64,000 bases of DNA, from contig NZ_JWMA01000199.1 in assembly GCF_000812465.1 (NCBI RefSeq), forward strand, positions 1 through 64,000, written 5' to 3'. Below are positions 48,451-57,361 of the stretch, piece by piece. The notes beneath the pieces are model-generated. The model was not told the origin of the DNA. It saw only the letters and a program-made list of their open reading frames with translations, and made no database searches. The translations under genes were made by a program, and so were the position numbers. How positions within the stretch are numbered: position 1 is the stretch's first letter; every line of letters begins with the position of its first letter. The DNA comes from Cupriavidus sp. IDO. Lineage in GTDB: Bacteria > Pseudomonadota > Gammaproteobacteria > Burkholderiales > Burkholderiaceae.

Positions 48451-49527
48451 ATGAGCAAATTCCATGAACTGACCGTAGCCTCGGTCACGCGCGAGACCCG
48501 CGATGCCGTGGCGGTGACCTTCGCCGTGCCGGACGAGCTGGCGGATACCTACCGCTACGTGCAGGGCCAGCACCTGACGCTGCGCGCCGGCATCGACGGC
48601 GAAGACGTGCGCCGCTCGTACTCGATCTGCGCGGCGGTACAGGACGAACAGCTGCGCGTCGCGATCAAGCGCGTCGACGGCGGCCTGTTCTCCAACTGGG
48701 CCAACGAACAGCTGCAGCCCGGCATGACGCTGGAAGTGATGCCGCCGTCCGGCCACTTCCACGTGCCGCTGTCCGCCGCCAACGCGAAGCACTACGTGGC
48801 GTTTGCCGCCGGCAGCGGCATCACACCGATGCTCTCGATCATCAGGACTACTCTGCACGCCGAGCCGGACAGCCGCTTCACGCTGTTCTACGGCAACCGC
48901 GCGTCGTCTTCCGTGCTGTTCAAGGAAGAGCTGGAAGACCTGAAGGACGCCTACCTGCAGCGCTTCAACCTGGTGTTCGTGCTCAGCCGCGAGCAGCTCG
49001 ACATCGACCTGTTCAACGGCCGCATCGATGGCGAAAAGGTCAATGCCCTGCTCAAGCACTGGGTGAAGCCGCAGGACATCGACGTTGCCTTCATCTGCGG
49101 TCCGCATTCGATGATGGAAGAGGTGTCGCAGGCGCTGATCGCCCACGGCGTCGACAAGACCCGCATCAAGCGCGAGCTGTTCGCCACCAGCATCCCTTCG
49201 GCCCGCCCGGCGGCGCACGCGCACAAGCAGGTCGGCCAGCAGCAGTGCGAGGTGACGGTGATCCAGGACGGCCGCACGCGTTCCTTCACGCTGGAGAAGA
49301 ACAAGGAAACCGTGCTGGACGCCGCGCTGGCGCAGGGCATCGAGCTGCCTTACTCGTGCAAGGGTGGCGTCTGCTCGACCTGCCGCTGCAAGCGCATCGA
49401 AGGCGAGGTGGACATGGACGTCAACTTCGCGCTGGAAGACTACGAAGTCGCGCGCGGCTTCATCCTCAGCTGCCAGAGCTACGCCGTCAGCGACAAGCTG
49501 GTGATCGATTTCGACCAGGAAACCTGA
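48451..49527 (+). CDS. paaE: Phenylacetyl-CoA epoxidase reductase subunit E
   Basis: 358 residues from ATG 48451. Domain order: FAD-binding barrel with RRSYSICAAVQ, NAD(P) domain with AAGSGITPMLSII, and a C-terminal plant-type 2Fe-2S ferredoxin domain (CKGGVCSTC, then CQSYAV). It feeds electrons from NADPH to the PaaA di-iron centre. 17 bases separate it from paaD, with GGGGAG immediately before the start. Confidence 0.96.
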   Translation: MSKFHELTVASVTRETRDAVAVTFAVPDELADTYRYVQGQHLTLRAGIDGEDVRRSYSICAAVQDEQLRVAIKRVDGGLFSNWANEQLQPGMTLEVMPPSGHFHVPLSAANAKHYVAFAAGSGITPMLSIIRTTLHAEPDSRFTLFYGNRASSSVLFKEELEDLKDAYLQRFNLVFVLSREQLDIDLFNGRIDGEKVNALLKHWVKPQDIDVAFICGPHSMMEEVSQALIAHGVDKTRIKRELFATSIPSARPAAHAHKQVGQQQCEVTVIQDGRTRSFTLEKNKETVLDAALAQGIELPYSCKGGVCSTCRCKRIEGEVDMDVNFALEDYEVARGFILSCQSYAVSDKLVIDFDQET

Positions 49528-49585
49528 GGCGTTTCCCGTAGCCGTCCCTGCAAATTCAGAAACAGTATCGCCCCCGGAGCAAGCC

Positions 49586-51250
49586 GTGTCCCATCCGTTT
49601 TTCGAGCGCCACCAGGCGCTGCTGGAACAAGCCAACCAAGCCATTGCCGAACGCGGCTACTGGAGCCCGTTCACCGAAATGCCGAGCCCGAAGGCCTACG
49701 GCGAAACTGCCAATGCTGACGGCAAGGCTGCCTTCGAAGCCCGCCTGAACAAGCCGTTCGCGCTGTCGCAGCCGGGCACCGTCGGCCAGGCCGGCAAGGA
49801 AGTCTCGCCCTATGGCCCCGAGCTGGGCATCAGCTATCCGAAGCCCGACCTCGACCAGCTCTTTGCCGGCGTTGCCGAAGGCATGCCTGCATGGCGCAAG
49901 GCCGGGCCGGAAGCCTGGGTCGGTGTCTCGCTGGAAATCCTGCAGCGCCTGAACCGCCGCAGCTTCGAGATTGCCTACGCGGTGATGCACACCACCGGCC
50001 AGGCCTTCATGATGGCTTTCCAGGCCGGTGGCCCGCACGCGCAGGATCGCGGGCTCGAAGCCGTTGCCTACGCCTGGGACGAGCTGCGCCGCATCCCGAA
50101 GCAGGCCATCTGGGAAAAGCCGCAGGGCAAGAACGACCCGCTGCGCATGGAAAAGCGCTATAGCGTGGTGCCGCGCGGCGTCGGCCTGGTGATCGGTTGC
50201 TGCACCTTCCCGACCTGGAACGGCTATCCGGGCCTGTTCGCCAGCCTGGCGACCGGCAACGCGGTGGTGGTCAAGCCGCACCCCGGTGCCATCCTGCCGC
50301 TGGCGATCACCGTCGAGGTGGCACGCGAGGTGCTGCAGGAAGCCGGCTTCGACCCGAACCTGGTCACGCTGGTGGCCAATGACCCGACCGAGCGCATGGC
50401 GTCGACGCTTGCGCTGCGCCCGGAAGTGCGGCTGATCGACTTCACCGGCAGCAGCGCCAACGGCGACTGGCTGGAGCGCAACGCGCACCAGGCGCAGGTC
50501 TACACCGAGAAGGCCGGCGTCAACCAGATCGTGATCGACTCCACCAGCGACTTCAAGGGCATGGTGCGCAATATCGCCTTCTCGCTGTCGCTGTACTCGG
50601 GCCAGATGTGCACGGCGCCGCAGAACATCTACGTGCCGAAGGACGGTATCGACACGCCGGACGGCCACCTCAGCTTCGACCAGGTCGCAGCGGCGATCGG
50701 GGAGGGCGTCGTCAAGCTCACCAGCGATGCGGCCAAGGCCGTGGAGCTGCTGGGCGCGATCCAGAACGACGGCGTGGTGCAGCGCATTGAATCGGCGCGC
50801 ACGCTCGGCGAGATCGTTGCCGACAGCCGTGTGCTCGAGCACCCGGAATTCCCCGGTGCCCGCATCCGCACGCCGCTGGTGCTGAAGGTGGACGCCAGCG
50901 ATGAGGGCAAGATCATGCAGGAGCTGTTCGGCCCGATCTCGTTCATCGTTGCCACCGACAACACCGCGCACAGCATCGCGCTGGCGCACCGCGGCGCGAA
51001 GGAACACGGCGCGCTGACGCTGTCGGCCTACACCACCGATGCCGGCGTGACCGAAGCCATCCGCGACGCCGCCGAAGACGCGGGTGTTGCCCTGTCGCTC
51101 AACCTGACCGGCGGTGTGTTCGTCAACCAGTCGGCCGCGTTCAGCGACTTCCATGCCACCGGCGCCAACCCTGCGGCCAATGCCTCGCTGTCGGATGCGG
51201 CATTCGTCGCCAACCGCTTCCGCGTGGTGCAGAGCCGTTCCCATATCTAG
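49586..51250 (+). CDS. paaN: Phenylacetate degradation aldehyde dehydrogenase-type protein PaaN
   Basis: 554 residues, GTG start at 49586 with CCGGAG upstream. The nucleophilic cysteine is in YSGQMCTAPQNIYVPKDG and the glycine motif is DFTGSSANGDWLE. It carries only the dehydrogenase part, not the C-terminal MaoC hydratase half of E. coli PaaZ. It would oxidise a pathway semialdehyde; a separate hydrolase must open the oxepin ring. It follows paaE by 58 bases. Confidence 0.9.
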   Translation: MSHPFFERHQALLEQANQAIAERGYWSPFTEMPSPKAYGETANADGKAAFEARLNKPFALSQPGTVGQAGKEVSPYGPELGISYPKPDLDQLFAGVAEGMPAWRKAGPEAWVGVSLEILQRLNRRSFEIAYAVMHTTGQAFMMAFQAGGPHAQDRGLEAVAYAWDELRRIPKQAIWEKPQGKNDPLRMEKRYSVVPRGVGLVIGCCTFPTWNGYPGLFASLATGNAVVVKPHPGAILPLAITVEVAREVLQEAGFDPNLVTLVANDPTERMASTLALRPEVRLIDFTGSSANGDWLERNAHQAQVYTEKAGVNQIVIDSTSDFKGMVRNIAFSLSLYSGQMCTAPQNIYVPKDGIDTPDGHLSFDQVAAAIGEGVVKLTSDAAKAVELLGAIQNDGVVQRIESARTLGEIVADSRVLEHPEFPGARIRTPLVLKVDASDEGKIMQELFGPISFIVATDNTAHSIALAHRGAKEHGALTLSAYTTDAGVTEAIRDAAEDAGVALSLNLTGGVFVNQSAAFSDFHATGANPAANASLSDAAFVANRFRVVQSRSHI

Positions 51251-51330
51251 CACAGCTAGCTTGCAGTCGTAGTACCCCGGCGCCGGCCCCCCCTCGCTTG
51301 CGGCGCAATCATAACGAGATGGAGTAGACA

Positions 51331-52680
51331 ATGGTGCAACGCATCCCCAACCCCAACGAGCTGGAGCCGATCGAGCGCGCCAGCCGCGACGAACTGCAGG
51401 CGCTGCAGCTGGAACGGCTGAAATGGAGCGTGCGCCATGCCTACGACAACGTGCCGCACTACCGCAAGGCCTTCCATGCGGCCGGGGTGCATCCCGACGA
51501 CCTGCAGTCGCTGTCGGACCTGTCGAAGTTCCCGTTCCTGACCAAGCAGGACCTGCGCGACAACTATCCCTTCGGCATGTTCGCGGTGCCGCGCGAGAAG
51601 GTGGCGCGCGTGCATGCGTCGAGCGGCACCACCGGCAAGCCGACCGTGGTCGGCTATACGGCGAAGGACATCGATACCTGGGCCGGCGTGGTGGCGCGCT
51701 CCATCCGCGCCGCCGGCGGGCGCGCCGGCGATTTGGTCCACGTGAGCTACGGCTACGGCCTGTTCACCGGCGGCCTGGGCGCGCACTACGGAGCAGAGAA
51801 GGCCGGCTGCACCGTGATCCCGATGTCCGGCGGACAGACCGAGAAACAGGTACAGCTGATCCGTGAGTTCCAGCCCGACATCATCATGGTCACGCCGTCG
51901 TACATGCTGAACCTGATCGAGGAGATGGAGCGCCAGGGCATGGATCCGTCGGAAAGCTCGCTGAAGGTCGGCATCTTCGGCGCCGAGCCGTGGACCGACG
52001 CCATGCGCGCCGAGATCGAGGCCCGTGCCGGCATCGACGCGGTGGACATCTATGGCCTGTCCGAAGTGATGGGCCCGGGCGTGGCCTGCGAATGCATCGA
52101 GAGCAAGGACGGCCCGGTGATCTGGGAAGACCATTTCTACGCCGAGATCATCGATCCGGTAACTGGCGAGGTGCTGCCGGACGGGTCCGAGGGCGAGCTG
52201 GTGTTTACCTCGCTCACCAAGGAAGCGCTGCCGGTGATCCGCTACCGCACGCGCGACCTCACGCGCCTGCTGCCGCCCACGTCGCGCTCGATGCGCCGCA
52301 TCGGCAAGATCACCGGGCGCTCGGACGACATGCTGATCATCCGTGGCGTGAACGTGTTCCCCTCCCAGATCGAGGAACTGATCCTCAAGGCGCCGGCCCT
52401 GGCGCCGCAATACCAGCTGGTGGTGACCCGAGACGGGCATCTGGACAAGCTGGAAGTGCGCGTCGAGGCGCGGCCCGAGCGGTCGTCCTCGCTCTCTGCT
52501 GATGAAAAAGCGGCGCTGGAACGAGACCTGAAGGACCAGATCAAGACCTATGTGGGCGTCACCACGCGCGTGCAGGTGGTGGCCGCCGAAGGCATCGAGC
52601 GGTCCACCGTCGGCAAGGCCCGGCGCGTGCTGGACATGCGGCCGAAGGTGACGCACGAGCAGCCGGTCGGCGCGATCTGA
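51331..52680 (+). CDS. paaK: Phenylacetate-CoA ligase
   Basis: 449 residues, the compact PaaK size. Motifs: ARVHASSGTTGKPTVVGYT for ATP, YGLSEVMGPGVACECIE at the acid pocket, GRSDDMLIIRGVNVFPSQIE hinge and the C-terminal lysine context ERSTVGKARRV. It makes phenylacetyl-CoA from phenylacetate, CoA and ATP, giving the substrate for PaaABCE and the inducer for PaaX. GATGGAG precedes ATG 51331. Confidence 0.95.
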   Translation: MVQRIPNPNELEPIERASRDELQALQLERLKWSVRHAYDNVPHYRKAFHAAGVHPDDLQSLSDLSKFPFLTKQDLRDNYPFGMFAVPREKVARVHASSGTTGKPTVVGYTAKDIDTWAGVVARSIRAAGGRAGDLVHVSYGYGLFTGGLGAHYGAEKAGCTVIPMSGGQTEKQVQLIREFQPDIIMVTPSYMLNLIEEMERQGMDPSESSLKVGIFGAEPWTDAMRAEIEARAGIDAVDIYGLSEVMGPGVACECIESKDGPVIWEDHFYAEIIDPVTGEVLPDGSEGELVFTSLTKEALPVIRYRTRDLTRLLPPTSRSMRRIGKITGRSDDMLIIRGVNVFPSQIEELILKAPALAPQYQLVVTRDGHLDKLEVRVEARPERSSSLSADEKAALERDLKDQIKTYVGVTTRVQVVAAEGIERSTVGKARRVLDMRPKVTHEQPVGAI

Positions 52681-52685
52681 AGTCC

Positions 52686-52790
52686 GTGCTGGACCAGTCG
52701 GAGCAGGCGGGTGCCGAGCGCCAGCGCTTCGCTGCGCAGTTCGTGCGCGCGATGACCGGCATCGGCGCCGCGGGTGCAAGCCAGCACTGA
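52686..52790 (+). other. Short open frame after paaK, possible gene remnant
   Basis: A 34-codon frame starting GTG (VLDQSEQAGAERQRFAAQFV...) with a helical, coding-like composition but no ribosome-binding site, ending 20 bases before the EF-G-like stop. It could be the tail of a degraded helical protein gene or chance. Confidence 0.25.
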
Positions 52791-52810
52791 CGCCGCGGGA
52801 ACCCGATCCG

Positions 52811-54856
52811 TCAGTCAGCCTCCCGCTGCGTCTTGTGGTGAGACGCCATCTTCTCCTGCTGGGCCGGCGGGACGTTGTCGTAGTGGCTGAACTGGATGGT
52901 GTAGCTGCCGTGGCCGCCGGTGAGGCTGTTCAGCCGTGACTGGTAGTCGTTGAGCTCTGACAGCGGCACCTGCCCGGCGACGATCACTGCGTTGCCAACC
53001 GCGGTGCGGGTGCCGTGGACCTGGCCGCGCTTGGCTGAGAGATCGCCGATGATGTCGCCCATCGCGGTGCCCGGCGTCATGACCTCGATATCGACGATCG
53101 GCTCCAGCACGCCGGGACGCGCCTTGAGCACTGCGTCGATGAACGCCTTGCGCCCGGCGGTGGCGAACGCGACTTCTTTCGAATCGACCGGGTGGCTCTT
53201 GCCATCGTATACGGTGACGCGCACATCCTGCATCGGGAAGCCCGCCAGCGGGCCGCTCTCCAGTACCTGGCGGATGCCTTTTTCCACCGCGGGAATGAAC
53301 TGCCCCGGGATCGCGCCACCCTTGACTGCATCGACAAACTCGAAGCCTTCGCCGCGCGACAGCGGCTCCACGCGCAGCATCACCTCGCCGAACTGCCCGG
53401 CGCCGCCGGTCTGCTTCTTGTGGCGGTGGTGGCCCTCGGCCTTGCCGCCGATGGTCTCGCGATACGCGATCTTGGGCGGGCGCGTGACCACCTCCAGCTT
53501 GTATTGCTCGGTCAGCCGCTCCAGCGCACAGCGCAGGTGGAATTCGCCCAGGCCGAACACCACGGTCTCATTGGTGCCGGCCGGGTGCTCCACGCGCAGG
53601 CATGGATCTTCAGCGCTGAGCTTGTGCAGCACCTCGGCCAGGCGCTGCTCGTTGCCGCGGCGAGCCGGTTCGATCGCCAGGCCGTAGATGGGCGTGAGGA
53701 ACTCCAGCGGGGTCAGATGGATGTTGCCGTCCTCGGTGGCATCGTGCAGCACGGCGTCGAAGGCGAGCTCGTCGACCTTGGCCACGGCGCAGATATCGCC
53801 CGGCCCGGCCTGCGGCACTTCTTCGAGCTCCTTGCCCTGCAGCCTGAACAGGTGCGCCACCTTGAACGGCTGGCGCCCGTCGCCGATGTAGAGCTGGCTG
53901 TCGCGCGTGACCGTGCCCTGGTGAATGCGGAACACGGCCAGCTTGCCGACGTAGGGATCCATCACGATCTTGAAGACGTGGGCAAGCACATGCTTGTCGG
54001 GCACCGGCTCGGCACGCACCTCCTTGCGCTGCTCGCCGGCCTCGCGGTAGAACAGCGGCGGATTGCCTTCGGTGGGATTGGGCAGCAGGCGCACGAAGAC
54101 GTCGAGCAGCTCCGCAATGCCGGTGCCTTTGGTTGCCGAGGTGAAGCAGATCGGCACCAGGTGGCCTTCGCGCAGTGCGCGCTCGAAGGGCGCATGCAGC
54201 TGTTCCGGCGTGATGCCCTGGCCTTGTTCTAGATACAGCTCCATCAGGTCGGGATCGATTTCGATCACCTGGTCGACCAGCGCATCGTGGGCAGCGCCCA
54301 CCGACAGGAAATCGGATTCGCCGGCAGGATTGAAGAAGCAGTCGACGACCTGGCTGCCTCGGCCCGCCGGGAGGTTGATCGGCAGGCATTCCTTGCCGAA
54401 CGCTTCCTGGATTTCCGTCAGCAGCGCGGCCAGGTCGATTTTGTCGCCGTCGATGCCGTTGATGATGATCATCCGGCACAGCTTGCGCGCCTGGGCCCAC
54501 GCCATGGCGCGGCGCGTGGTCATCTCGATGCCGCTCTGCGCATTGATGACGATGGCGGCGGTCTCGACCGCCGGCAGGGCGCTGATCGCCAGGCCGGAGA
54601 AATCCGGGTAGCCAGGGGTGTCGAGCAGATAGATGCGGGTGTCGCGATAGTGCAGGTGGGCGACGGCGGAGTTGAGTGAGCGCTGGTACTTGCGCTCGAG
54701 CGGATCGGAATCGCAGACTGTGGAGCCGCGCTCGATGCTGCCGGGGCTGTGCAGCGCACCCCCCTTATACAGCAGCGCTTCGACCAGCGAGGTCTTGCCG
54801 CACCCCGCGTGCCCGAGCAGGGCGACGGTGCGGATGGCATCGGGACTGTAGTGCAT
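52811..54856 (-). CDS. EF-G-like translational GTPase (FusA2 type)
   Basis: 681 residues with all five EF-G domains, about 20 shorter than canonical EF-G. P-loop LLGHAGCGKTSLVEALL is intact. The switch-2 motif reads DTPGYPDF, with Tyr in place of the catalytic His of EF-G. The guanine motif NKxD reads IINGIDGDK, so the lysine is Gly. The C-terminal domains IV-V (HHRHKKQTGGAGQFGEV, then GHGSYTIQFSHYD) are standard. The FusA2/EF-G-like branch is not the main translocase; its role is unclear. A probable promoter lies upstream. Confidence 0.9.
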   Translation of the reverse strand: MHYSPDAIRTVALLGHAGCGKTSLVEALLYKGGALHSPGSIERGSTVCDSDPLERKYQRSLNSAVAHLHYRDTRIYLLDTPGYPDFSGLAISALPAVETAAIVINAQSGIEMTTRRAMAWAQARKLCRMIIINGIDGDKIDLAALLTEIQEAFGKECLPINLPAGRGSQVVDCFFNPAGESDFLSVGAAHDALVDQVIEIDPDLMELYLEQGQGITPEQLHAPFERALREGHLVPICFTSATKGTGIAELLDVFVRLLPNPTEGNPPLFYREAGEQRKEVRAEPVPDKHVLAHVFKIVMDPYVGKLAVFRIHQGTVTRDSQLYIGDGRQPFKVAHLFRLQGKELEEVPQAGPGDICAVAKVDELAFDAVLHDATEDGNIHLTPLEFLTPIYGLAIEPARRGNEQRLAEVLHKLSAEDPCLRVEHPAGTNETVVFGLGEFHLRCALERLTEQYKLEVVTRPPKIAYRETIGGKAEGHHRHKKQTGGAGQFGEVMLRVEPLSRGEGFEFVDAVKGGAIPGQFIPAVEKGIRQVLESGPLAGFPMQDVRVTVYDGKSHPVDSKEVAFATAGRKAFIDAVLKARPGVLEPIVDIEVMTPGTAMGDIIGDLSAKRGQVHGTRTAVGNAVIVAGQVPLSELNDYQSRLNSLTGGHGSYTIQFSHYDNVPPAQQEKMASHHKTQREAD

Positions 54857-54886
54857 GGTGGCTCTCGTCCGGCAATGGCTGTCCGG

Positions 54887-54915
54887 CCATTATTGGCGAT
54901 ATTCGCCCTGAACAA
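54887..54915 (-). promoter_or_regulatory. Candidate promoter of the EF-G-like gene
   Basis: On the minus strand TTGTTC (54915-54910), 17 bases, TAATGG (54892-54887), about 30 bases upstream of the start codon. Moderate match to sigma-70 consensus. Confidence 0.35.
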
Positions 54916-55056
54916 CATATGCGGGAATCCACTAAGGCGCATTGGCGCACGGATTTGCGCCGGAAGTGGCGTGGGCGCCGCGCCGGAAGCCGGGCAACCG
55001 GTTGTGCGGGGACGGAAGAGGACCGCACAGGCCGGTTGCTGATGCACTGCAGCAGA

Positions 55057-55937
55057 CTACTTCCGCAGATCGTCGTGGTCGGTCGACAGCGCCACCGCAT
55101 GCCAGGCGGCCAGTTCGCTTTCCACCAGGCGGTTCTTCTGCCCGATCCGTGCCACCGTGTCCGAGCCCAGCGGCAGGCGCACCGGCGGCGTGTCGCTGTC
55201 GGCAAGGGTCAGCAGTGCCGCAGCCAGCCTGGCGGGGTCGCCGGGTTGCTGGTGGTTGGCGGAAGACATCAGCTCGCGCATGGCACCGACCGTTTCGGCG
55301 TAGGCCGGGATCTCCGTGCCGGCGCGGACCAGCGAGCTGGCATCGAGGAAATCGGTGCGGAAGAAGCCGGGTTCGACCACGGTGGCACGGATGCCCAGCG
55401 GCGCCAGTTCCGCAGCCAGCGCTTCGGGGTCAGGCCTTCCACGGCGAACTTGGTGGCGCCGTATACGCCCCAGCCCGGGTAGGCCGCATAGCCGCCGACC
55501 GACGAGATGTTGAGGATATGGCCGCTGCGCTGCAGTCGCATGCTGGGCAGCACGGCGCGTGTCACGGCGAGCAGGCCGAAGACATTGGTGGCGAACTGGT
55601 GCTCGACCTCCTGCGCGGAAGCTTCCTCCACTGCGCCAAGCAGGCCGTAGCCGGCGTTGTTGACCAGCACGTCGATGCGGCCGAAGCGGGCAACGGCGGC
55701 ATCGGCGGCGGCAATGGCCTGCGCTTCGCTGGTGACGTCCAGCGCCACGCCAAGCAGGTTGTCGTGTTCGCCCAGCGTGGCGGTGATGGTCTCTGGGCGG
55801 CGCGCGGTGGCGACCACGCGATCGCCGCGCGCAAGCGCCGCACGGGCGATTTCCAGGCCGAAGCCGCGGGAGGCGCCGGTGATGAACCGGACCTTGGCGG
55901 TGGAGGTGGCGGCGATCGGGGTAGTGATATCGGACAT
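55057..55937 (-). pseudogene. Short-chain dehydrogenase/reductase interrupted by a frameshift
   Basis: From ATG 55937 (AAGGAG upstream) the frame reads a classical SDR: FITGASRGFGLEIARAALAR, VLVNNAGYGLLGAVEEAS and catalytic YGATKFAVEGLT. At the C run (GGGG at 55426-55429 on the plus strand) the frame shifts. The continuation EALAAELAPLGIRATVVEPG followed by FFRTDFLDASS lies in the other minus-strand frame and ends at 55057. Adding one base to the run gives GLTPEALAAELAP and an intact protein of about 293 residues. Either a sequencing error in a homopolymer or a recent mutation; nothing else is damaged. Confidence 0.85.
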
Positions 55938-56159
55938 GATGAAACTCCTTTTGGCGGGTGCTCGGGTTGTCTCGGGTGCGTCTGATGGCGGGGGCCACGG
56001 GGACAAATTTAGGCGCGCGGGCTTCGCAAATCTAGACGCAGCAATTGCGTTTCAATGACAACCGAAAGTTGCGGATAGGCACGGCCGGACGGCGCCCTCT
56101 GCGGGCCTGCAACCGGCAGCGTTTCGATTGAGGAAAGACTAGCCTGAGAAAAGTGTTCT

Positions 56160-56183
56160 CCCTCTCCCCTCAGGGGGAGAGGG
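56160..56183. repeat. REP-like palindrome, copy 9
   Basis: Variant arms CCCTCTCCCC / GGGGAGAGGG around TCAG, with a TCGGGGTGAGGGG tail to the right (minus orientation). Pairs with copy 10, 99 bases away. Confidence 0.8.
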
Positions 56184-56281
56184 TCGGGGTGAGGGGTGGC
56201 TTGGCCAGGAACCACATCAAGCGGGGCCAACGGTTTTTTCCGGGCACGGTAGCTTCGGCGAGCACCGGCCCTCACCCCCGG

Positions 56282-56307
56282 CCCCTCTCCCGCAGGCGGG
56301 AGAGGGG
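56282..56307. repeat. REP-like palindrome, copy 10
   Basis: CCCCTCTCCCGC / GCGGGAGAGGGG with an AG loop and a CCCTCACCCCCGG tail to the left (plus orientation). Located 48 bases downstream of the LysR gene's stop codon. Confidence 0.85.
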
Positions 56308-56354
56308 AGCAAACAGGCGGTCCCTGAAGCGGTCCGCTCTGCAAGAAGGACGGC

Positions 56355-57284
56355 TCAGGGCACGAGCCCGACCAGGCGCGACAGCGACTGCTCCGCGCCC
56401 CGGCCCGCCTCCACTACGAAGTCGATGAAACGCCGGACCCGCACCGGCATCTGGCTGCGATGCGGGTAGTACATGTACAGCCCGACATTGCTGCTGCTGT
56501 ATCCGGTCAGGATCGCCTTCAGCCGCCCGCTGACCAGGTCGGCGTGGATCATGTAGGCGGACAGCTGGCCGATGCCCATGCCGGCCCGCACGGCCTCGAC
56601 CTCGGCGTCGACGTCATTGAAGCTTGCCACCGCGGGCACCTCCTGGTAGACCAGGTTGCCGTCCACCTGCAGCTCCCATGGCACCATGCGCCCCGTTGCA
56701 GGGCGGCGGAAGCCGGTGCACTGGTGCAGCAGCAGTTCGTCGATGGTTGCCGGCTCGCCGTACCGCGCCAGATAGGCAGGCGCCGCGCAGATGACCAGCG
56801 GCAGGTCGCACAGCCGCCGCACCACCAGGTTCTGGCCGGGGCTGGTGCCGGCCCGGAAGCCGACATCGATCTTCGCTTCAACGAGGTCGGTGAAGAGGTC
56901 GCTCAGCACCACGTCGAAGGTGATGCCCGGGTACTGCTCGCGAAAGCCCCCGACCAGCGGGATCAGCACGCGGCTGCCGATCGAAGGCGGCGCGGTCAGC
57001 CGGATCATGCCGTCGTCGTCGCTCTTGCTGCTGCGTACCTGTTCGAGCGCCTCGTCGAGCTGGCGCATGCCAGGCGCGGCGAGTTCGAACAGGCGGGCGC
57101 CTTCGCTCGTCAGGCTGAGCTTGCGGGTGGTCCGGTGCAGCAGGCGCACGCCGAGGTCGCTTTCCAGTGTGCGTACGGCCTTGCTGACGGCCTGCGGGGT
57201 GACGCCCGCTTCCACCGCGGCGCGATGGAAGCTGCCGGCGCGTACCACGCCGAGGAAAAGGGTAAGAACACGGGCCTTGTCCAT
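56355..57284 (-). CDS. LysR-family transcriptional regulator
   Basis: 309 residues from ATG 57284. Helix-turn-helix with LGVVRAGSFHRAAVEAGVTP and QAVSKAVRTLESDLGVRLL, then a substrate-binding domain with PSIGSRVLIPLVGGFREQYP. The CrgA-like arrangement is typical of regulators of quinone or aldehyde stress and catabolic genes. It follows the aldehyde dehydrogenase large-subunit gene by 77 bases in the same direction, so it may regulate that operon or the SDR gene beyond it. Confidence 0.9.
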   Translation of the reverse strand: MDKARVLTLFLGVVRAGSFHRAAVEAGVTPQAVSKAVRTLESDLGVRLLHRTTRKLSLTSEGARLFELAAPGMRQLDEALEQVRSSKSDDDGMIRLTAPPSIGSRVLIPLVGGFREQYPGITFDVVLSDLFTDLVEAKIDVGFRAGTSPGQNLVVRRLCDLPLVICAAPAYLARYGEPATIDELLLHQCTGFRRPATGRMVPWELQVDGNLVYQEVPAVASFNDVDAEVEAVRAGMGIGQLSAYMIHADLVSGRLKAILTGYSSSNVGLYMYYPHRSQMPVRVRRFIDFVVEAGRGAEQSLSRLVGLVP

Positions 57285-57361
57285 GACCGGCAACCAGAGG
57301 TTGAGAATGCGGCCATCATAGCGCCGGTCAGTAACACAATGGTGAACGCGGCCCGTCCTGC

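Larger units (their letters stand above)
55938..56354. other. Intergenic stretch holding a REP doublet
   Basis: 417 bases between the SDR start and the LysR stop. Apart from the two REP-like palindromes (56160-56183 and 56282-56307) nothing recognisable is seen. Confidence 0.5.

Noticed and set aside
49556..51331. 591-codon open frame antisense to paaN
   Set aside because: Shadow of paaN with low-complexity composition.
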